Shown here piece after piece: positions 37,257-46,206 of a stretch of 64,000 bases of DNA (within the stretch, counting starts at the first letter, position 1; each line of letters begins with the position of its first letter). The position numbers and the translations under genes are program-made. Source of the DNA: Methylobacterium terrae. Lineage in GTDB: Bacteria > Pseudomonadota > Alphaproteobacteria > Rhizobiales > Beijerinckiaceae. The notes beneath the pieces were generated by a model. The model worked only from the letters and a program-made list of their open reading frames with translations, was not told the DNA's origin and did not search any database. The DNA lies in contig NZ_CP029553.1 in assembly GCF_003173755.1 (NCBI RefSeq), positions 1,681,001 to 1,745,000 of the forward strand, in the 5' to 3' direction.

Positions 37257-37303
37257 TGCGAAATGCATGACATCTCCCTACCTTCTCGCGCAGGAGAGAT
37301 GCC

Positions 37304-37597
37304 ATGTCCGTCAATGCCCGGAAGGATTACCCGATTTCGATGCGCCTGCCAGAGGCCGACCTAGCATTGATCGACCGTGCTGCGAGCCTACGCGGCAGAT
37401 CCCGCACCGACTTCGTCCGTGAGGCCGCCGTTCTTACGGCGGAAGAAGTGCTGATGGACCAGCGCCTGATTCGCCTCAGCCCCGAAGCGTTCGCGGAATT
37501 CATGAGTATCGTTTCGGCGCCCGCCACTGTGGTGCCTGAAATCGTCGAGATCGCCAGACACCGCGCGCCTTGGGAAAACCAAGACAGCGAGGGCTGA
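37304..37597 (+). CDS. tacA: DUF1778 (TacA-like) antitoxin
   Basis: A 97-residue ribbon-helix-helix protein: PISMRLPEADLALIDRAASL forms the DNA-binding strand and first helix, and GRSRTDFVREAAVLTAEE the second. The C-terminal half (SPEAFAEFMSIVSAP) is the part that wraps around the GNAT toxin in this family. It lies three bases upstream of the toxin gene. The protein should neutralise the toxin and repress the operon. Confidence 0.88.
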   Translation: MSVNARKDYPISMRLPEADLALIDRAASLRGRSRTDFVREAAVLTAEEVLMDQRLIRLSPEAFAEFMSIVSAPATVVPEIVEIARHRAPWENQDSEG

Positions 37598-37600
37598 TAC

Positions 37601-38110
37601 GTGGCCCTGTCCGCGCCCGAACCGCTCTGCGCGTCGCACGATATCTTGGCATTCTCGTGCGGCAAGCCGGGCCTCGACCGCTGGCTCAAGACACGGGCGC
37701 TGTCCAACCAAGAGAAAGGCTTCACGGCCGTGATGGTCGTGCACGAGGCCCGCCGGGTGGTCGGTTATTATGGGCTGGCGCCGACGGCCGTCGTCCCGAA
37801 CGTTCTGCCTCGCGCGATCCGAACCGGGCAGCCCCCCGATCCGGTGCCGTGCCTGCTGCTCGGCCAGCTTGCGACAGATACCGGTTGGGCAGGGCGAGGC
37901 ATCGGCAAAGGCTTACTCCATCACGCGCTCACGCGCTGTGTGAAGGCGGCGGCACTCGTCGGCGGACGTGCGGTCATGGTTCACGCGGTGGACGACGAGG
38001 CCGTGGCATTCTGGCAGCGATGGGGATTCATCGCCACGCGGAACAGCGAATACGAACTCGTCCGTTCGGTCGCCGACATCGCCGCTTCGTTCACGGCCGC
38101 TCGGACGTGA
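37601..38110 (+). CDS. tacT: GNAT acetyltransferase toxin (TacT-like)
   Basis: A 169-residue GNAT protein of the TacT/AtaT type, which acetylates the amino group of charged tRNAs and stops translation. Family landmarks are FSCGKPGLDRWLKTRAL near the N-terminus, the VVGYYGLAPTAVV strand, the acetyl-CoA loop GWAGRGIGKGLLHHAL, and the late WQRWGFIATR with a Tyr close behind. It starts at GTG 37601, three bases after the antitoxin stop. The gene pair is compact and self-contained. Base composition is a little less GC-rich than its neighbours, in keeping with a mobile module. Confidence 0.87.
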   Translation: MALSAPEPLCASHDILAFSCGKPGLDRWLKTRALSNQEKGFTAVMVVHEARRVVGYYGLAPTAVVPNVLPRAIRTGQPPDPVPCLLLGQLATDTGWAGRGIGKGLLHHALTRCVKAAALVGGRAVMVHAVDDEAVAFWQRWGFIATRNSEYELVRSVADIAASFTAART

Positions 38111-38141
38111 TGCACTCGGGCGTCGGTATCGGCCAGCCGCC

Positions 38142-39425
38142 TCAATGCCCGCCCGGCTCCGCGTGCGCCCGCCGGATCCGCCGGACCGTCCACCACACGC
38201 CGACCAGCACCAGCGGCACCGCGAGCGCCGTCCCGACCGTCGCGTCCACCGGCACGCCGGCATGGTGCACGCCCTCCAGCACGTGGTGGACGAGGCTCGC
38301 GACGTAGTAGGTGATCGCCGCGACCGACAGGCCTTCCACGGTCTGCTGCAGGCGCAGCTGCAGCCGCACCCGGTCGTTCATCGCCTGGAGCTGGGCCTGG
38401 TTCTGGCGCTCGAGCTCGATGTCGACCCGGGTGCGCAGCATCTGGGCGGCGCGGGCGAGGCGGCGCGAGAGCAGGTCCTGGCGGTCGGCGATGACGAGGC
38501 AGGTGCGGATCGCCGGGTTGTAGCGCCGGGCGAGGAACATCGACCAGCTGGTCTGGCCGGATACGGCGTGCTCGGCCGCCGCCGCGAGGCGCAGGCGCAC
38601 CAGCTCGTCGTAGGCGCGCGTCGCGCCGAAGCGGAACATCGTGCGCGAGGACCCGGCCTCCAGCTCGGCGGCGAGCGCGATCAGCCGGTCGAGGAGGGCG
38701 TGGTTCTCCGAGAACCCTTCGCTGGTGCGCATCGCCTCCATCAGGGTCGGCAGCTCGGTCTCGATCCGCCGGATGGTGGGGCCCAAGCTCTGCGCCTCCG
38801 GCAGGCCGAGGAGCGCGAGGGTGCGGTAGGTCTCGATCTCGAGCAGGCGCTGCACCAGGGCGCCGGCGCCGAGCCGGCTCAGCCGCCGGTCCGCCACCAC
38901 GACGCGGACATAGCCGTGGGGATCGGGCTGGAAGTCCGTCGCGATCACCGCGGCGCCGCTCTCGGCCTCCGCCATGGCGAGGGAGGCGGCGTTGAAGTTC
39001 GAGACGATCTCCGGCGGCAGCCCGCCCTCCACCGCCGGCAGCAGGTGCAGGTCGACGGCGACGAGGAGCGGGCCGGGCTGGGCCACCTCGCCCATCGCGC
39101 CTTCCAGCGCGTCGGGCTGGGGCTGGAAGGCGTGAGCTTGGGAATCGCCGAACTCCCACGTGTAGGTGGTGAATTCGCTGTGGCTCTCCCAGCGCAGGAT
39201 GGCTCCGGAGAACACCACCCGATGCTGCTTGGCCCCCGGCGCCGGGCCGGGATGGCCGAGCCCGGTGCAGTAGGCCTCCAGCGCATCGCGGTCGGCCGCG
39301 GCGGCGTCGCCGTCGGTCAGGAAGGCGTAGTGCAGGAAGCGGCGCGGCGTCTTGACCGGGGTGAAGGGCCGGGCATGGACCTCCGCCAGCACCCGCGCCC
39401 GCAGGGGGTGTTCGTCCAGCCGCAT
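38142..39425 (-). CDS. DUF3422 membrane protein
   Basis: A 427-residue protein of unknown function. The N-terminal DUF3422 signature HPLRARVLAEVHARPFTPV begins directly after ATG 39425. A long soluble, largely helical region follows, with a coiled-coil-like part (about 330-385), and two membrane helices at the C-terminus (about 370-395 and 400-418), ending in a short basic tail. The family is widespread in alphaproteobacteria. The gene follows purH on the same strand, 133 bases away with tandem repeats between, so it may be transcribed alone. Confidence 0.85.
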   Translation of the reverse strand: MRLDEHPLRARVLAEVHARPFTPVKTPRRFLHYAFLTDGDAAAADRDALEAYCTGLGHPGPAPGAKQHRVVFSGAILRWESHSEFTTYTWEFGDSQAHAFQPQPDALEGAMGEVAQPGPLLVAVDLHLLPAVEGGLPPEIVSNFNAASLAMAEAESGAAVIATDFQPDPHGYVRVVVADRRLSRLGAGALVQRLLEIETYRTLALLGLPEAQSLGPTIRRIETELPTLMEAMRTSEGFSENHALLDRLIALAAELEAGSSRTMFRFGATRAYDELVRLRLAAAAEHAVSGQTSWSMFLARRYNPAIRTCLVIADRQDLLSRRLARAAQMLRTRVDIELERQNQAQLQAMNDRVRLQLRLQQTVEGLSVAAITYYVASLVHHVLEGVHHAGVPVDATVGTALAVPLVLVGVWWTVRRIRRAHAEPGGH

Positions 39426-39463
39426 CCGTGAAGCCCCACCTGTCGTCGCGTCCGGCGAGGCTT

Positions 39464-39531
39464 GGCCGAGGCCGGCCCGTCGGTCAACGGGCCGGGTGGC
39501 CGAGGCCGGCCCGCGGGTCAACGGGCCGGGT
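39464..39531. repeat. 34-base tandem direct repeat with hairpin potential
   Basis: Two adjoining 34-base units (39464-39497 and 39498-39531) differ at only two positions; a degenerate third begins at 39532. Each unit contains GGCCCG…CGGGCC arms, so on the minus strand downstream of purH there are two identical terminator-like hairpins. Confidence 0.8.
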
Positions 39532-39558
39532 GGTGGAGGCGGGCCGGCCCGGATGTCG

Positions 39559-41160
39559 TCAGTGCCGGAAGTGGCGGTGGCCGGTGAGCACCATGGCGAG
39601 GCCGGCCTCGTCGGCGGCGCGGATCACCTCGTCGTCGCGCATCGAGCCGCCGGGCTGGATCACCGCCGTGGCGCCGGCCTCGGCCGCGGCCAGCAGGCCG
39701 TCGGCGAAGGGGAAGAACGCGTCGGAGGCCACCACCGCGCCGCGGGCGAGGCTCTCCGGCAGGCCGGCGGCCTTGGCGGCTTCCGCCGCCTTCCAGGCGG
39801 CGATGCGCGAGGAATCGACCCGCGACATCTGCCCGGCGCCGATGCCGACCGTCGCGCCGTCGCGCGCGTACACGATGGCGTTCGACTTCACGTGCTTGGC
39901 GACCCGGAAGGCGAAGCGGAGATCCGACAACTCGGCCTCGGTCGGCGCGCGCTTCGTCACGACCTTGAGCGGCATGTCGTCGACGACGGCGTTGTCGCGG
40001 TCCTGGACCAGGAAGCCGCCCGCCACCGTGCGCCAGGCCTGGCCGGGCGCGCGGGGATCGGCGATGCCGCCAGCGGTGAGGAGGCGCAGGTTCTTCTTCG
40101 CCGCGACGATCGCGACCGCCTCCTCGGTGGCGTCCGGCGCGATGATGACCTCGGTGAAGATCTCGACGATCCTGCGCGCCGCCTCGGCGTCGAGGGTGCG
40201 GTTCAGCGCGACGATGCCGCCGAAGGCCGAGACCGGGTCGCAGCGCAGGGCCCGCTCGTAGGCCTCGACCAGGCTCGCACCCTCCGCGACGCCGCAAGGG
40301 TTGGCGTGCTTGACGATGACGACGGCGGCCGTGCGGGCGGGATCGAACTCGCTCACCGCCTCGTAGGCGGCATCCGTGTCGTTGAGGTTGTTGTAGGACA
40401 GCTCCTTGCCCTGGAGCTGGCGCGCGGTCGCGACGCCCGGCCGGGCCGCGCCGGCGGTGCGGTAGAACGCGGCCTTCATGTGCGGGTTCTCGCCGTAGCG
40501 CAGGCCCTGCGCCAGCGTGCCGCCGAGCGCCCGGAAGGTCTGCGTCTCCGGCTCCGCCGCGATCTCGCCGGCGAGCCAGGTGGCGATCGCGGCGTCGTAG
40601 GAGGCGGTGCGGGCATAGGCCTTCTGCGCGAGGCGCCGGCGGGTCGCCCGGGTCACCGCGCCGTCATGGGCGTCGAGGTCGGCCAGCACCGTGGCGTAGT
40701 CGGCGACGTCGACCACGACGGCGACGTCCTCGTGGTTCTTGGCCGCGGCGCGGATCATCGCCGGGCCGCCGATGTCGATGTTCTCGATGCAGTCCGCCGC
40801 CGGCTTGCCGGCGGCGAGCGTCGCCTCGAAGGGGTAGAGGTTGACGACGAGGAGGTCGATCGCCGCGATGCCGTGGGCCAGCATGGCGGCCTGGTGCTCG
40901 GGGTTGTCGCGGATGGCGAGCAGCCCGCCATGCACGCCCGGATGCAGGGTCTTGACCCGCCCGTCCATCATCTCGGGGAAACCCGTGAGGTCGGAGACCT
41001 CGGTCACCGGCAGGCCGGCCTCGGTGAGCGTCCGGTGGGTGCCGCCGGTCGAGACCAGGGTGACGCCGCGGGCGGCGAGCGCCCGGGCGAACTCCACCAG
41101 CCCGGTCTTGTCGGAGACGGAGAGGAGCGCGCGGGAGATGCGGGAGAGGTCGCTCGCCAT
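39559..41160 (-). CDS. purH: Bifunctional AICAR transformylase / IMP cyclohydrolase
   Basis: PurH performs the last two steps of de novo IMP synthesis. The 533-residue protein has the N-terminal IMP cyclohydrolase domain (about 1-200) with [26 protein letters not shown] and [13 protein letters not shown]. The C-terminal transformylase domain contains the catalytic KHANPCG (Lys-His pair), the motif DPVSAFGGI and a terminus ending in the family-typical GHRHFRH. ATG 41160 is supported by the conserved start. It is monocistronic and divergent from the CorC-like gene. Confidence 0.97.
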   Translation of the reverse strand: MASDLSRISRALLSVSDKTGLVEFARALAARGVTLVSTGGTHRTLTEAGLPVTEVSDLTGFPEMMDGRVKTLHPGVHGGLLAIRDNPEHQAAMLAHGIAAIDLLVVNLYPFEATLAAGKPAADCIENIDIGGPAMIRAAAKNHEDVAVVVDVADYATVLADLDAHDGAVTRATRRRLAQKAYARTASYDAAIATWLAGEIAAEPETQTFRALGGTLAQGLRYGENPHMKAAFYRTAGAARPGVATARQLQGKELSYNNLNDTDAAYEAVSEFDPARTAAVVIVKHANPCGVAEGASLVEAYERALRCDPVSAFGGIVALNRTLDAEAARRIVEIFTEVIIAPDATEEAVAIVAAKKNLRLLTAGGIADPRAPGQAWRTVAGGFLVQDRDNAVVDDMPLKVVTKRAPTEAELSDLRFAFRVAKHVKSNAIVYARDGATVGIGAGQMSRVDSSRIAAWKAAEAAKAAGLPESLARGAVVASDAFFPFADGLLAAAEAGATAVIQPGGSMRDDEVIRAADEAGLAMVLTGHRHFRH

Positions 41161-41430
41161 GGGGATCCGGGTCTTTCAGGTCTTGGGGCGCGACCGGGAC
41201 AAGACCCGAGCCGGCGCAGGAATTTCGGGCGCGCCTAGCAGAAACCGCCGGTCGAGGCCAGATGTTGCGCCGCAAGACGGACCCGGGCGTCCACCGGCTT
41301 CCCCGGCGGCATCGACGGTGGAGGGCCGCGCGCTCACGCTTTCTGACGGATAGGCTCGGGAGGGCAGACTTGCTATGAGGGAACCGGCCGCTTCCCGTCC
41401 CGGGCGCGGCCTGTCGCGCCACGGGAGGCG

Positions 41431-42753
41431 GTGATTTTCTCCGACAGTCCTTGGGGGACGGGCCTCGGCCTGTTCGCCATCGTGTTCCTGGTCTTCGCGA
41501 ACGGGTTCTTCGTCGCGGCCGAGTTCGCCCTGGTGGCGGTCCGGCGCAGCCGGGTTCAGGAGCTCGTGGCCGAGAAGCGGATGAACGCCTCGGCCCTGCA
41601 GCGCGCGGTCGAGAGCCTGGATTCGCATCTCGCGGCCACGCAGCTCGGCATCACCATCTCGTCGCTCGCCCTCGGCTGGGTCGGCGAGCCGGCTTTGGCC
41701 CACCTGATCGAGCCGGCCCTGTTCTGGCTGCCTCAGGGCGTCGGCACGTTCGGCGCCCATGCCATCGCGGTGGTGCTCTCGTTCGTCGTCATCACCTCGC
41801 TGCACATCGTGCTGGGAGAACTGGCCCCGAAGAGCCTGGCGCTGCAGCGCAGCGAGCGCACGGCGCTCGCCATCGTGCGCCCCTTGCGCCTGTTCCTGCT
41901 GGTGTTCCGGCCGGCGATCTCGTTCCTGAACGGGCTGGGCAACGGCGTCCTGCGGCTGTGCGGCCTCCAGCCCGGCTCGGGGGAGGATTCGCTGCACTCC
42001 ACCGCCGAATTGTCGCTGCTCGTCGCGGCGAGCCAGGAGGCCGGCCTGATCCAGGAGGCGCAGCAGGAGGCGGTGCAGCGCATCTTCGGCATCGGCGAGC
42101 GCCGGGTGAAGGACATCATGACCCCGCGCCACGAGGTCGACTGGATCGACGTCGACGATCCCCGCGAGGCGGTGCTGGAGACGATCCGGGCCTGCCGCCA
42201 CGAGCAGCTGGTGGCGAGCCGCGGCGAGATCCACGAGATCGTCGGCGTGCTGCGCAAGCAGGACGTGCTCAACCAGCTCCTCGACGGGGCGCCGATCACC
42301 CTCGACGCGATCATCCGCGAGCCGATCGTCGTGCACGAGGCGATGCCGATCCTGCGGGTGCTCGAGACCTTCAAGGCCAAGCCCGTCCGGATGGCGATCG
42401 TCGTCGACGAGTACGGCAGCCTCGAAGGCATCGTCACCCAGACCGACCTGCTCGAGGCGATCGCCGGCGACATCCCGGAGACGGACGACGAGGAGCCGAT
42501 GGTGGTCGAGCGCCAGGACGGCTCGCTCCTGATCGACGGGATGATGCCGGCGGTCGACGCCTTCGAGCGCCTCGGCTTCACCGAGCGGCCCGACAGCGAC
42601 GACTTCTCGACGCTCGCCGGCTTCGTGATCTACCAGCTCGGCCGCATTCCCACCGCCGGCGACGGCTTCGAGCGCAGCGGCTGGCGCTTCGAGGTCGTCG
42701 ACATGGACGGGAGGCGGATCGACAAGGTCTTGGCGGAACGCGTGCCGGCGTGA
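41431..42753 (+). CDS. HlyC/CorC-family membrane protein with CBS domains
   Basis: This 440-residue protein has an N-terminal DUF21 (CNNM) membrane domain of about four helices (1-180), a CBS-domain pair (about 200-320, with [20 protein letters not shown] and [20 protein letters not shown]) and a C-terminal CorC_HlyC domain (about 340-435). Family members are linked to Mg2+/Co2+ export or resistance and sense adenine nucleotides through the CBS pair. It starts at GTG 41431 with GGGAGG three bases upstream. The 270-base gap between it and purH contains both promoters. The lanmodulin gene follows 116 bases downstream. Confidence 0.88.
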   Translation: MIFSDSPWGTGLGLFAIVFLVFANGFFVAAEFALVAVRRSRVQELVAEKRMNASALQRAVESLDSHLAATQLGITISSLALGWVGEPALAHLIEPALFWLPQGVGTFGAHAIAVVLSFVVITSLHIVLGELAPKSLALQRSERTALAIVRPLRLFLLVFRPAISFLNGLGNGVLRLCGLQPGSGEDSLHSTAELSLLVAASQEAGLIQEAQQEAVQRIFGIGERRVKDIMTPRHEVDWIDVDDPREAVLETIRACRHEQLVASRGEIHEIVGVLRKQDVLNQLLDGAPITLDAIIREPIVVHEAMPILRVLETFKAKPVRMAIVVDEYGSLEGIVTQTDLLEAIAGDIPETDDEEPMVVERQDGSLLIDGMMPAVDAFERLGFTERPDSDDFSTLAGFVIYQLGRIPTAGDGFERSGWRFEVVDMDGRRIDKVLAERVPA

Positions 42754-42869
42754 CCCTCCCCTGCGTCAAACGGGCTTGCAAAGCTTCGCCGACCGGTTAG
42801 GTATCCGATTGCCAGATTATCCCGGGTCGCCGCACGCGGCGCCCGCCCACTGCCACGGAGCCCGTCCCC

Positions 42870-43277
42870 ATGACCCTGAACCGCGCCCTGCTGCTCGCCG
42901 CCCTCCTGGCGGCTCCGCTCGCCCTCCCCGTCTCGGCCGAGGCCAAGCCGAAGACCGACCGCACCATCGCGGCGGTGGACACCGATTCCGACGGCACGAT
43001 CGACCTCGCCGAGACGAAGGCCGCCGCCGGCGCGGTGTTCGACAAGCTCGAGAAGGATGCCGACGGCACGCTCGACACCAAGGAGCTGCAGGGCCGCGTC
43101 AGCCGCAAGGACATGAAGGCCGCCGACCCGGACAACGACGGTACCCTGGACAAGAACGAGTACCTCGCCCTGGTCGAGGCCCGCTTCAAGGCGGCCGACC
43201 CGGACAACGACGGCACGCTCGACGCCAAGGAACTGCGCACCCCGGCCGGCAAGGCCCTGGCGCGCCTGCTGAAGTAA
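42870..43277 (+). CDS. lanM: Lanmodulin-like periplasmic lanthanide-binding EF-hand protein
   Basis: Lanmodulin binds lanthanide ions with very high selectivity in the periplasm of methylotrophs. The 135-residue protein has a signal peptide (1-25, ends VSAEA) and four EF-hand loops: DTDSDGTIDLAE (37-48), EKDADGTLDTKE (61-72), DPDNDGTLDKNE (86-97) and DPDNDGTLDAKE (110-121). The loops are only 12, 13 and 12 residues apart, the lanmodulin spacing, half that of calmodulin-type pairs, and all four keep Asp at position 9. Only EF3 and EF4 have the hallmark Pro at position 2; EF1 has Thr, and EF2 has Lys and starts with Glu instead of Asp. Lanthanide affinity of EF1 and EF2 may therefore be altered. 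The C-terminus TPAGKALARLLK matches the family. Confidence 0.9.
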   Translation: MTLNRALLLAALLAAPLALPVSAEAKPKTDRTIAAVDTDSDGTIDLAETKAAAGAVFDKLEKDADGTLDTKELQGRVSRKDMKAADPDNDGTLDKNEYLALVEARFKAADPDNDGTLDAKELRTPAGKALARLLK

Positions 43278-43285
43278 CATGGTCC

Positions 43286-43319
43286 GAGGGAGGGGCGACC
43301 CGCCGGGCCGTCCCTTCCC
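43286..43319. terminator. Imperfect GC hairpin between convergent genes
   Basis: GGGAGGGGCGACCC and GGGCCGTCCCTTCCC can pair with a few mismatches, between lanM and the small minus-strand gene. Probably a shared terminator. Confidence 0.4.
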
Positions 43320-43337
43320 GCCGTCAGGATCCCTGGA

Positions 43338-43571
43338 TCAGTCGCAGCGCTCGCTGTGAACGGTCTTGCTGTCGCCGTACTCGTTGGTCTTCTTGACGGT
43401 CTTGGTCTCGCAGCCGCCGACCGAGCCGGTCGACTCGACCGAGCGCTTCTCGATCACGGTGCTGCGCTCGACCGGGGCGGAGTCGCGGCGGATCACCGTC
43501 ACGTCCTCGGCGAGCGCCGGAACGGTGACGAGGGCGGCGAGCGTCGCGAGGGTGGCGAGGCGGAAGGACAT
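43338..43571 (-). CDS. Small secreted hypothetical protein with Cys pair
   Basis: A 77-residue protein with a signal peptide (MSFRLATLATLAALVTVPAL, cleavage after ALA). The mature part is highly charged, with repeated Glu-Arg-Ser-Thr/Val patterns (ERSTVIEKRSVEST), and contains CETKTVKKTNEYGDSKTVHS ending in ERCD. The two Cys, about 23 residues apart, probably form a disulphide. I recognise no named domain. It is convergent with lanM and adjacent to it. Signal and codon use support a real gene. Confidence 0.7.
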   Translation of the reverse strand: MSFRLATLATLAALVTVPALAEDVTVIRRDSAPVERSTVIEKRSVESTGSVGGCETKTVKKTNEYGDSKTVHSERCD

Positions 43572-43802
43572 CGAAGTCTCCAGGCTTGAGCGTTCAATCG
43601 TGCTCAGAACGCCATCGTCGCGCGGACGGTTCCGCGATCCTCCGCGGGCAGTGATCGGCAAGTCGCGGGGAGATTTCGCCGCGAGGGGGAACGCTCGGGC
43701 AGATTGATGCTGCGGTGCCCTCAAAACGGCGCGAATCGCGGCTGAACTGCGCGCACGCCGCGGGCCGGACCCGAGCCGCGCCGGCCGCAGGAGATCACCA
43801 CC

Positions 43803-44939
43803 GTGCCCGCAGCCGGCCCCGTCGACCGCAGCTCATCGGGGGAAGCGGTGCAAGCCGGTTTTCCGGCACGCCTCGCCGCCATCCTGCGGACGGTCCGGCT
43901 GCCCCTGCCCCAGCACGCCTGGTTCTGGATCGGCATCCTGGCGCTCAGCGCCGGGGCGGGCCTGCTCTACGACGCGTTGTTCCAGAACGGCATCCCGCTG
44001 GTGGCGGCGGTCCACGGCTTCTTCATCGGCGCCTGCGCGCTGCTGATGGAGCGCGGCACCCTGCTGCCGCGGCTGCAGGCGCGGTTGCGCCGCCTGCCGA
44101 CCTTCCTCTACGTGCCGATCGCCGAACTCGCCTATGTCGGCATGATCACGCTCGGCCACGCCGCCGGCGGCGTCATCGTCTGGAGCACGGGCCTGAGCCC
44201 CGAGCCCTTCGCCGTGGCGGTGGTGCCCTCGCTCCGGGTGCTGGTCTACGCGCTCGCCGTCTCGGCACTGCTCGTCTTCGTGGTGCGGATGCGCGACCTC
44301 ATCGGCGCCGAGGTCTTCGTGAACCTCCTCGTCGGCCGCTACCACCGGCCGGTCGAGGAGGAGCGCATCTTCCTGTTCGTCGACGTCGTCGGCTCGACCG
44401 CCTACGCCGAGACGCACGGCGCCCTGAAGACGCAGGCCTTCCTGAGCGCGGTCTTCGCGACGCTCGCCGAGCCGGTGCGGCGCTGCCAGGGCTCGACCGA
44501 CGACTTCATCGGCGACATGGCGATGATCACCTGGCCGATGGACCGCGGCCTGCAAGGCGCCCGCTGCGTCGCCTGCGTGCTGGCGATCCAGGAGAGCCTG
44601 GCGCGGGACGCGGCCGCCTGGCAGGAGCGCTTCGGCGCCGTGCCGCGCATCCGCGCCGCCCTGCATGGCGGGCCGGTGGTCACCGCCGAGGTCGGGGTCG
44701 ACCGGCACAAGATCGCGTATTTCGGCGACGCCGTGAACGTCACCGCGCGGCTGGAAGCCCTGTGCCGCACCCTCGACGCGCCGGTGTTGATCTCCGGCGA
44801 CCTGCTCGCCAAGCTGCCGCGCCTGCCCGACGGCGTGCGGGCCCGGCCGCTCGGCGAGCACGCGGTCCGCGGGCGCGACCAGGTCCTGGCGGTCGCGGCC
44901 CTGGAGCACGCGCCGCGCCCCGGCCGCGCGGCGGCCTGA
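43803..44939 (+). CDS. Membrane-bound class III adenylate/guanylate cyclase
   Basis: A 378-residue protein with about four membrane helices (40-155) and a C-terminal class III nucleotidyl cyclase domain (about 190-355). The first metal-binding motif is FLFVDVVGSTAYAE and the second lies in DDFIGDMAMITWP; the later strand HKIAYFGDAVNVTARLE matches the family's transition-state Asn/Arg region. It probably makes cAMP. It starts at GTG 43803 (no better ATG). No dedicated partner gene is adjacent. Confidence 0.88.
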   Translation: MPAAGPVDRSSSGEAVQAGFPARLAAILRTVRLPLPQHAWFWIGILALSAGAGLLYDALFQNGIPLVAAVHGFFIGACALLMERGTLLPRLQARLRRLPTFLYVPIAELAYVGMITLGHAAGGVIVWSTGLSPEPFAVAVVPSLRVLVYALAVSALLVFVVRMRDLIGAEVFVNLLVGRYHRPVEEERIFLFVDVVGSTAYAETHGALKTQAFLSAVFATLAEPVRRCQGSTDDFIGDMAMITWPMDRGLQGARCVACVLAIQESLARDAAAWQERFGAVPRIRAALHGGPVVTAEVGVDRHKIAYFGDAVNVTARLEALCRTLDAPVLISGDLLAKLPRLPDGVRARPLGEHAVRGRDQVLAVAALEHAPRPGRAAA

Positions 44940-45272
44940 CGGCGAGCCCGGCTCGACGAGAAACCGGCCCATCCCGGTCGGCCATCGGTACTTGGCGCCG
45001 ACGACGCTGATCCGTTCGGGTTTGCCCGGCACCTTCGAACGAGTCCGGTCGACGATGCCGGTGTCTCGAACCTCGACCGCCGGAGATCGCCACCGCCTCG
45101 CCGAGGTCATCGGCGCCTCGCTCCAGTCCTCGGCGCTCCTGGAATTGCGCGCCGCCCATCTTTACCTGAGCGCGCGCGCCGGAACACAGCATTCGCACAA
45201 CACACATCGCCTCCGAAGCGGCCCGCGGCCAGAGCGGTCGGATCCGGATCGTGGGCGCGTGTCGATCGGTTC
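44940..45272. other. Gene-free region, left part
   Basis: Left part of a 775-base gap between the cyclase gene and mucR copy 2. Open frames are short and Arg/Ser-rich with no conserved motifs, and I find no gene or element with confidence. A decayed fragment of a former gene cannot be excluded. Confidence 0.4.
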
Positions 45273-45344
45273 GTGCATGATGGAATTGCGACGTGGTTTA
45301 TGCACCCGAAACCATTGGCGGACATGACGCCATCTCATGGTTTC
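45273..45344. other. Structured segment: two adjoining hairpins
   Basis: GTGCAT (45273-45278) can pair with ATGCAC (45300-45305). Directly after it GAAACCAT-TGGCG (45308-45320) pairs with CGCCA-TCTC-ATGGTTTC (45328-45344), giving 13 perfect pairs with a 4-base bulge. The segment is less GC-rich than its surroundings. It may be part of a regulatory RNA or a protein-binding site. Confidence 0.45.
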
Positions 45345-45714
45345 TGCCATCTGGGCACACGCTTCTGGTGAGATGAACCCGTGAACGCGACATGTTCTTG
45401 TCCTCTGTCGAAAGGTGCTGCCCCTCCCGCGCGACATAAGCCAAAGAGGATATGACGGCCGCGCCGCCCAGGATCGAGGTGGATCCTCCTCGCGCGAACG
45501 GTCAACTCAGCACAACCACTCCGGCTGTCGGCGCCAACAAGAGTTTCGGCCGCCGCTTGACCGAAGGCGAGTATCGCTTCATTTTCCTCTTGCGGTTCCT
45601 GCGCCAACATCATAGTTGCACCGATAAGCAAAGGCAGACCAACCCTGCGGCCTGAGAATCCTGAGGGCGGAATGTCCAAGCGTCTTACGAATCTACCCTG
45701 AGCAGAGGGCCGAC
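45345..45714 (+). promoter_or_regulatory. Upstream region of mucR copy 2
   Basis: About 370 bases of lower-GC sequence with AT-rich tracts around 45575-45625. AT-rich, T-rich stretches are typical MucR binding targets, so autoregulation is plausible. A 67-codon open frame at 45452-45655 shows no conserved features and is not called. Confidence 0.35.
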
Positions 45715-45717
45715 GTG

Positions 45718-46149
45718 ATGAGTGAGAGTGAGGCCTCGACGAGCCATATCGAGCTCGCCGCGGATATCGTTGCGGCTTTCGTGACCAACAATTCGGTTCC
45801 GGTCGCGGACCTTCCGACCCTGATCGCCTCGGTTCACGCCGCGCTGGGCGGCCTCGGCAACGGCGCTGCGGCCGAGCAGGCCGAGCCGCTGGTCCCGGCC
45901 GTGCCGATCAAGAAGTCGATCATGCCGGATTATCTCGTCTGTCTCGAGGACGGCAAGAAGTTCAAGTCGCTGAAGCGGCACCTGCGCACCCGCTACGGCC
46001 TGTCTCCCGAGGAGTACCGGGCACGCTGGAATCTCTCGCCTGACTACCCGATGGTGGCGCCCAACTATGCGGCGGCACGCTCGGAACTGGCGAAGACCAT
46101 GGGCCTGGGGCAGCAGCGGCGCAAGTCGCAGCGCGGCGGCGAGAGCTGA
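45718..46149 (+). CDS. mucR: MucR/Ros-family transcriptional regulator, copy 2
   Basis: A 143-residue MucR with the full family core: HIELAADIVAAFVTNNSVPV, then PIKKSIMPDYLVCLEDGKKF, then KSLKRHLRTRYGLSPEEYRA and SPDYPMVAPNYAAARSELAK. Unlike copy 1 it keeps the zinc-finger Cys (VCLEDG) and has no C-terminal extension, so it is the more canonical copy. The start may be ATG 45718 or the GTG directly before it. The two copies are about 40 kb apart and presumably derive from an old duplication. Confidence 0.92.
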   Translation: MSESEASTSHIELAADIVAAFVTNNSVPVADLPTLIASVHAALGGLGNGAAAEQAEPLVPAVPIKKSIMPDYLVCLEDGKKFKSLKRHLRTRYGLSPEEYRARWNLSPDYPMVAPNYAAARSELAKTMGLGQQRRKSQRGGES

Positions 46150-46206
46150 CAGGCCCGGACGGCCCGCCCGTGACGAGACGGGCCGCCATCGCCATCGCGC
46201 GGCGCC

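Noticed and set aside
37304..38110. Reading the GNAT gene as an ordinary metabolic acetyltransferase
   Set aside because: The adjacent DUF1778 gene with 3-base spacing and the TacT-type motifs fit a toxin better.
39352..41238. A 628-codon open frame antisense to purH
   Set aside because: No motifs, and it spans both purH and non-coding sequence; explained by codon composition.
42776..42804. A possible lanM promoter (TTGCAA followed by GGTAT)
   Set aside because: The -35 is reasonable but no -10 at proper spacing matches well enough.
44940..45270. Possible remnant of a transposase or other decayed gene
   Set aside because: Short frames on both strands look suggestive but contain no motif I can name and no terminal repeats.
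45452..45655. 67-codon open frame upstream of mucR copy 2
   Set aside because: No conserved residues, weak ribosome binding site and unusual codon use; kept as upstream region.
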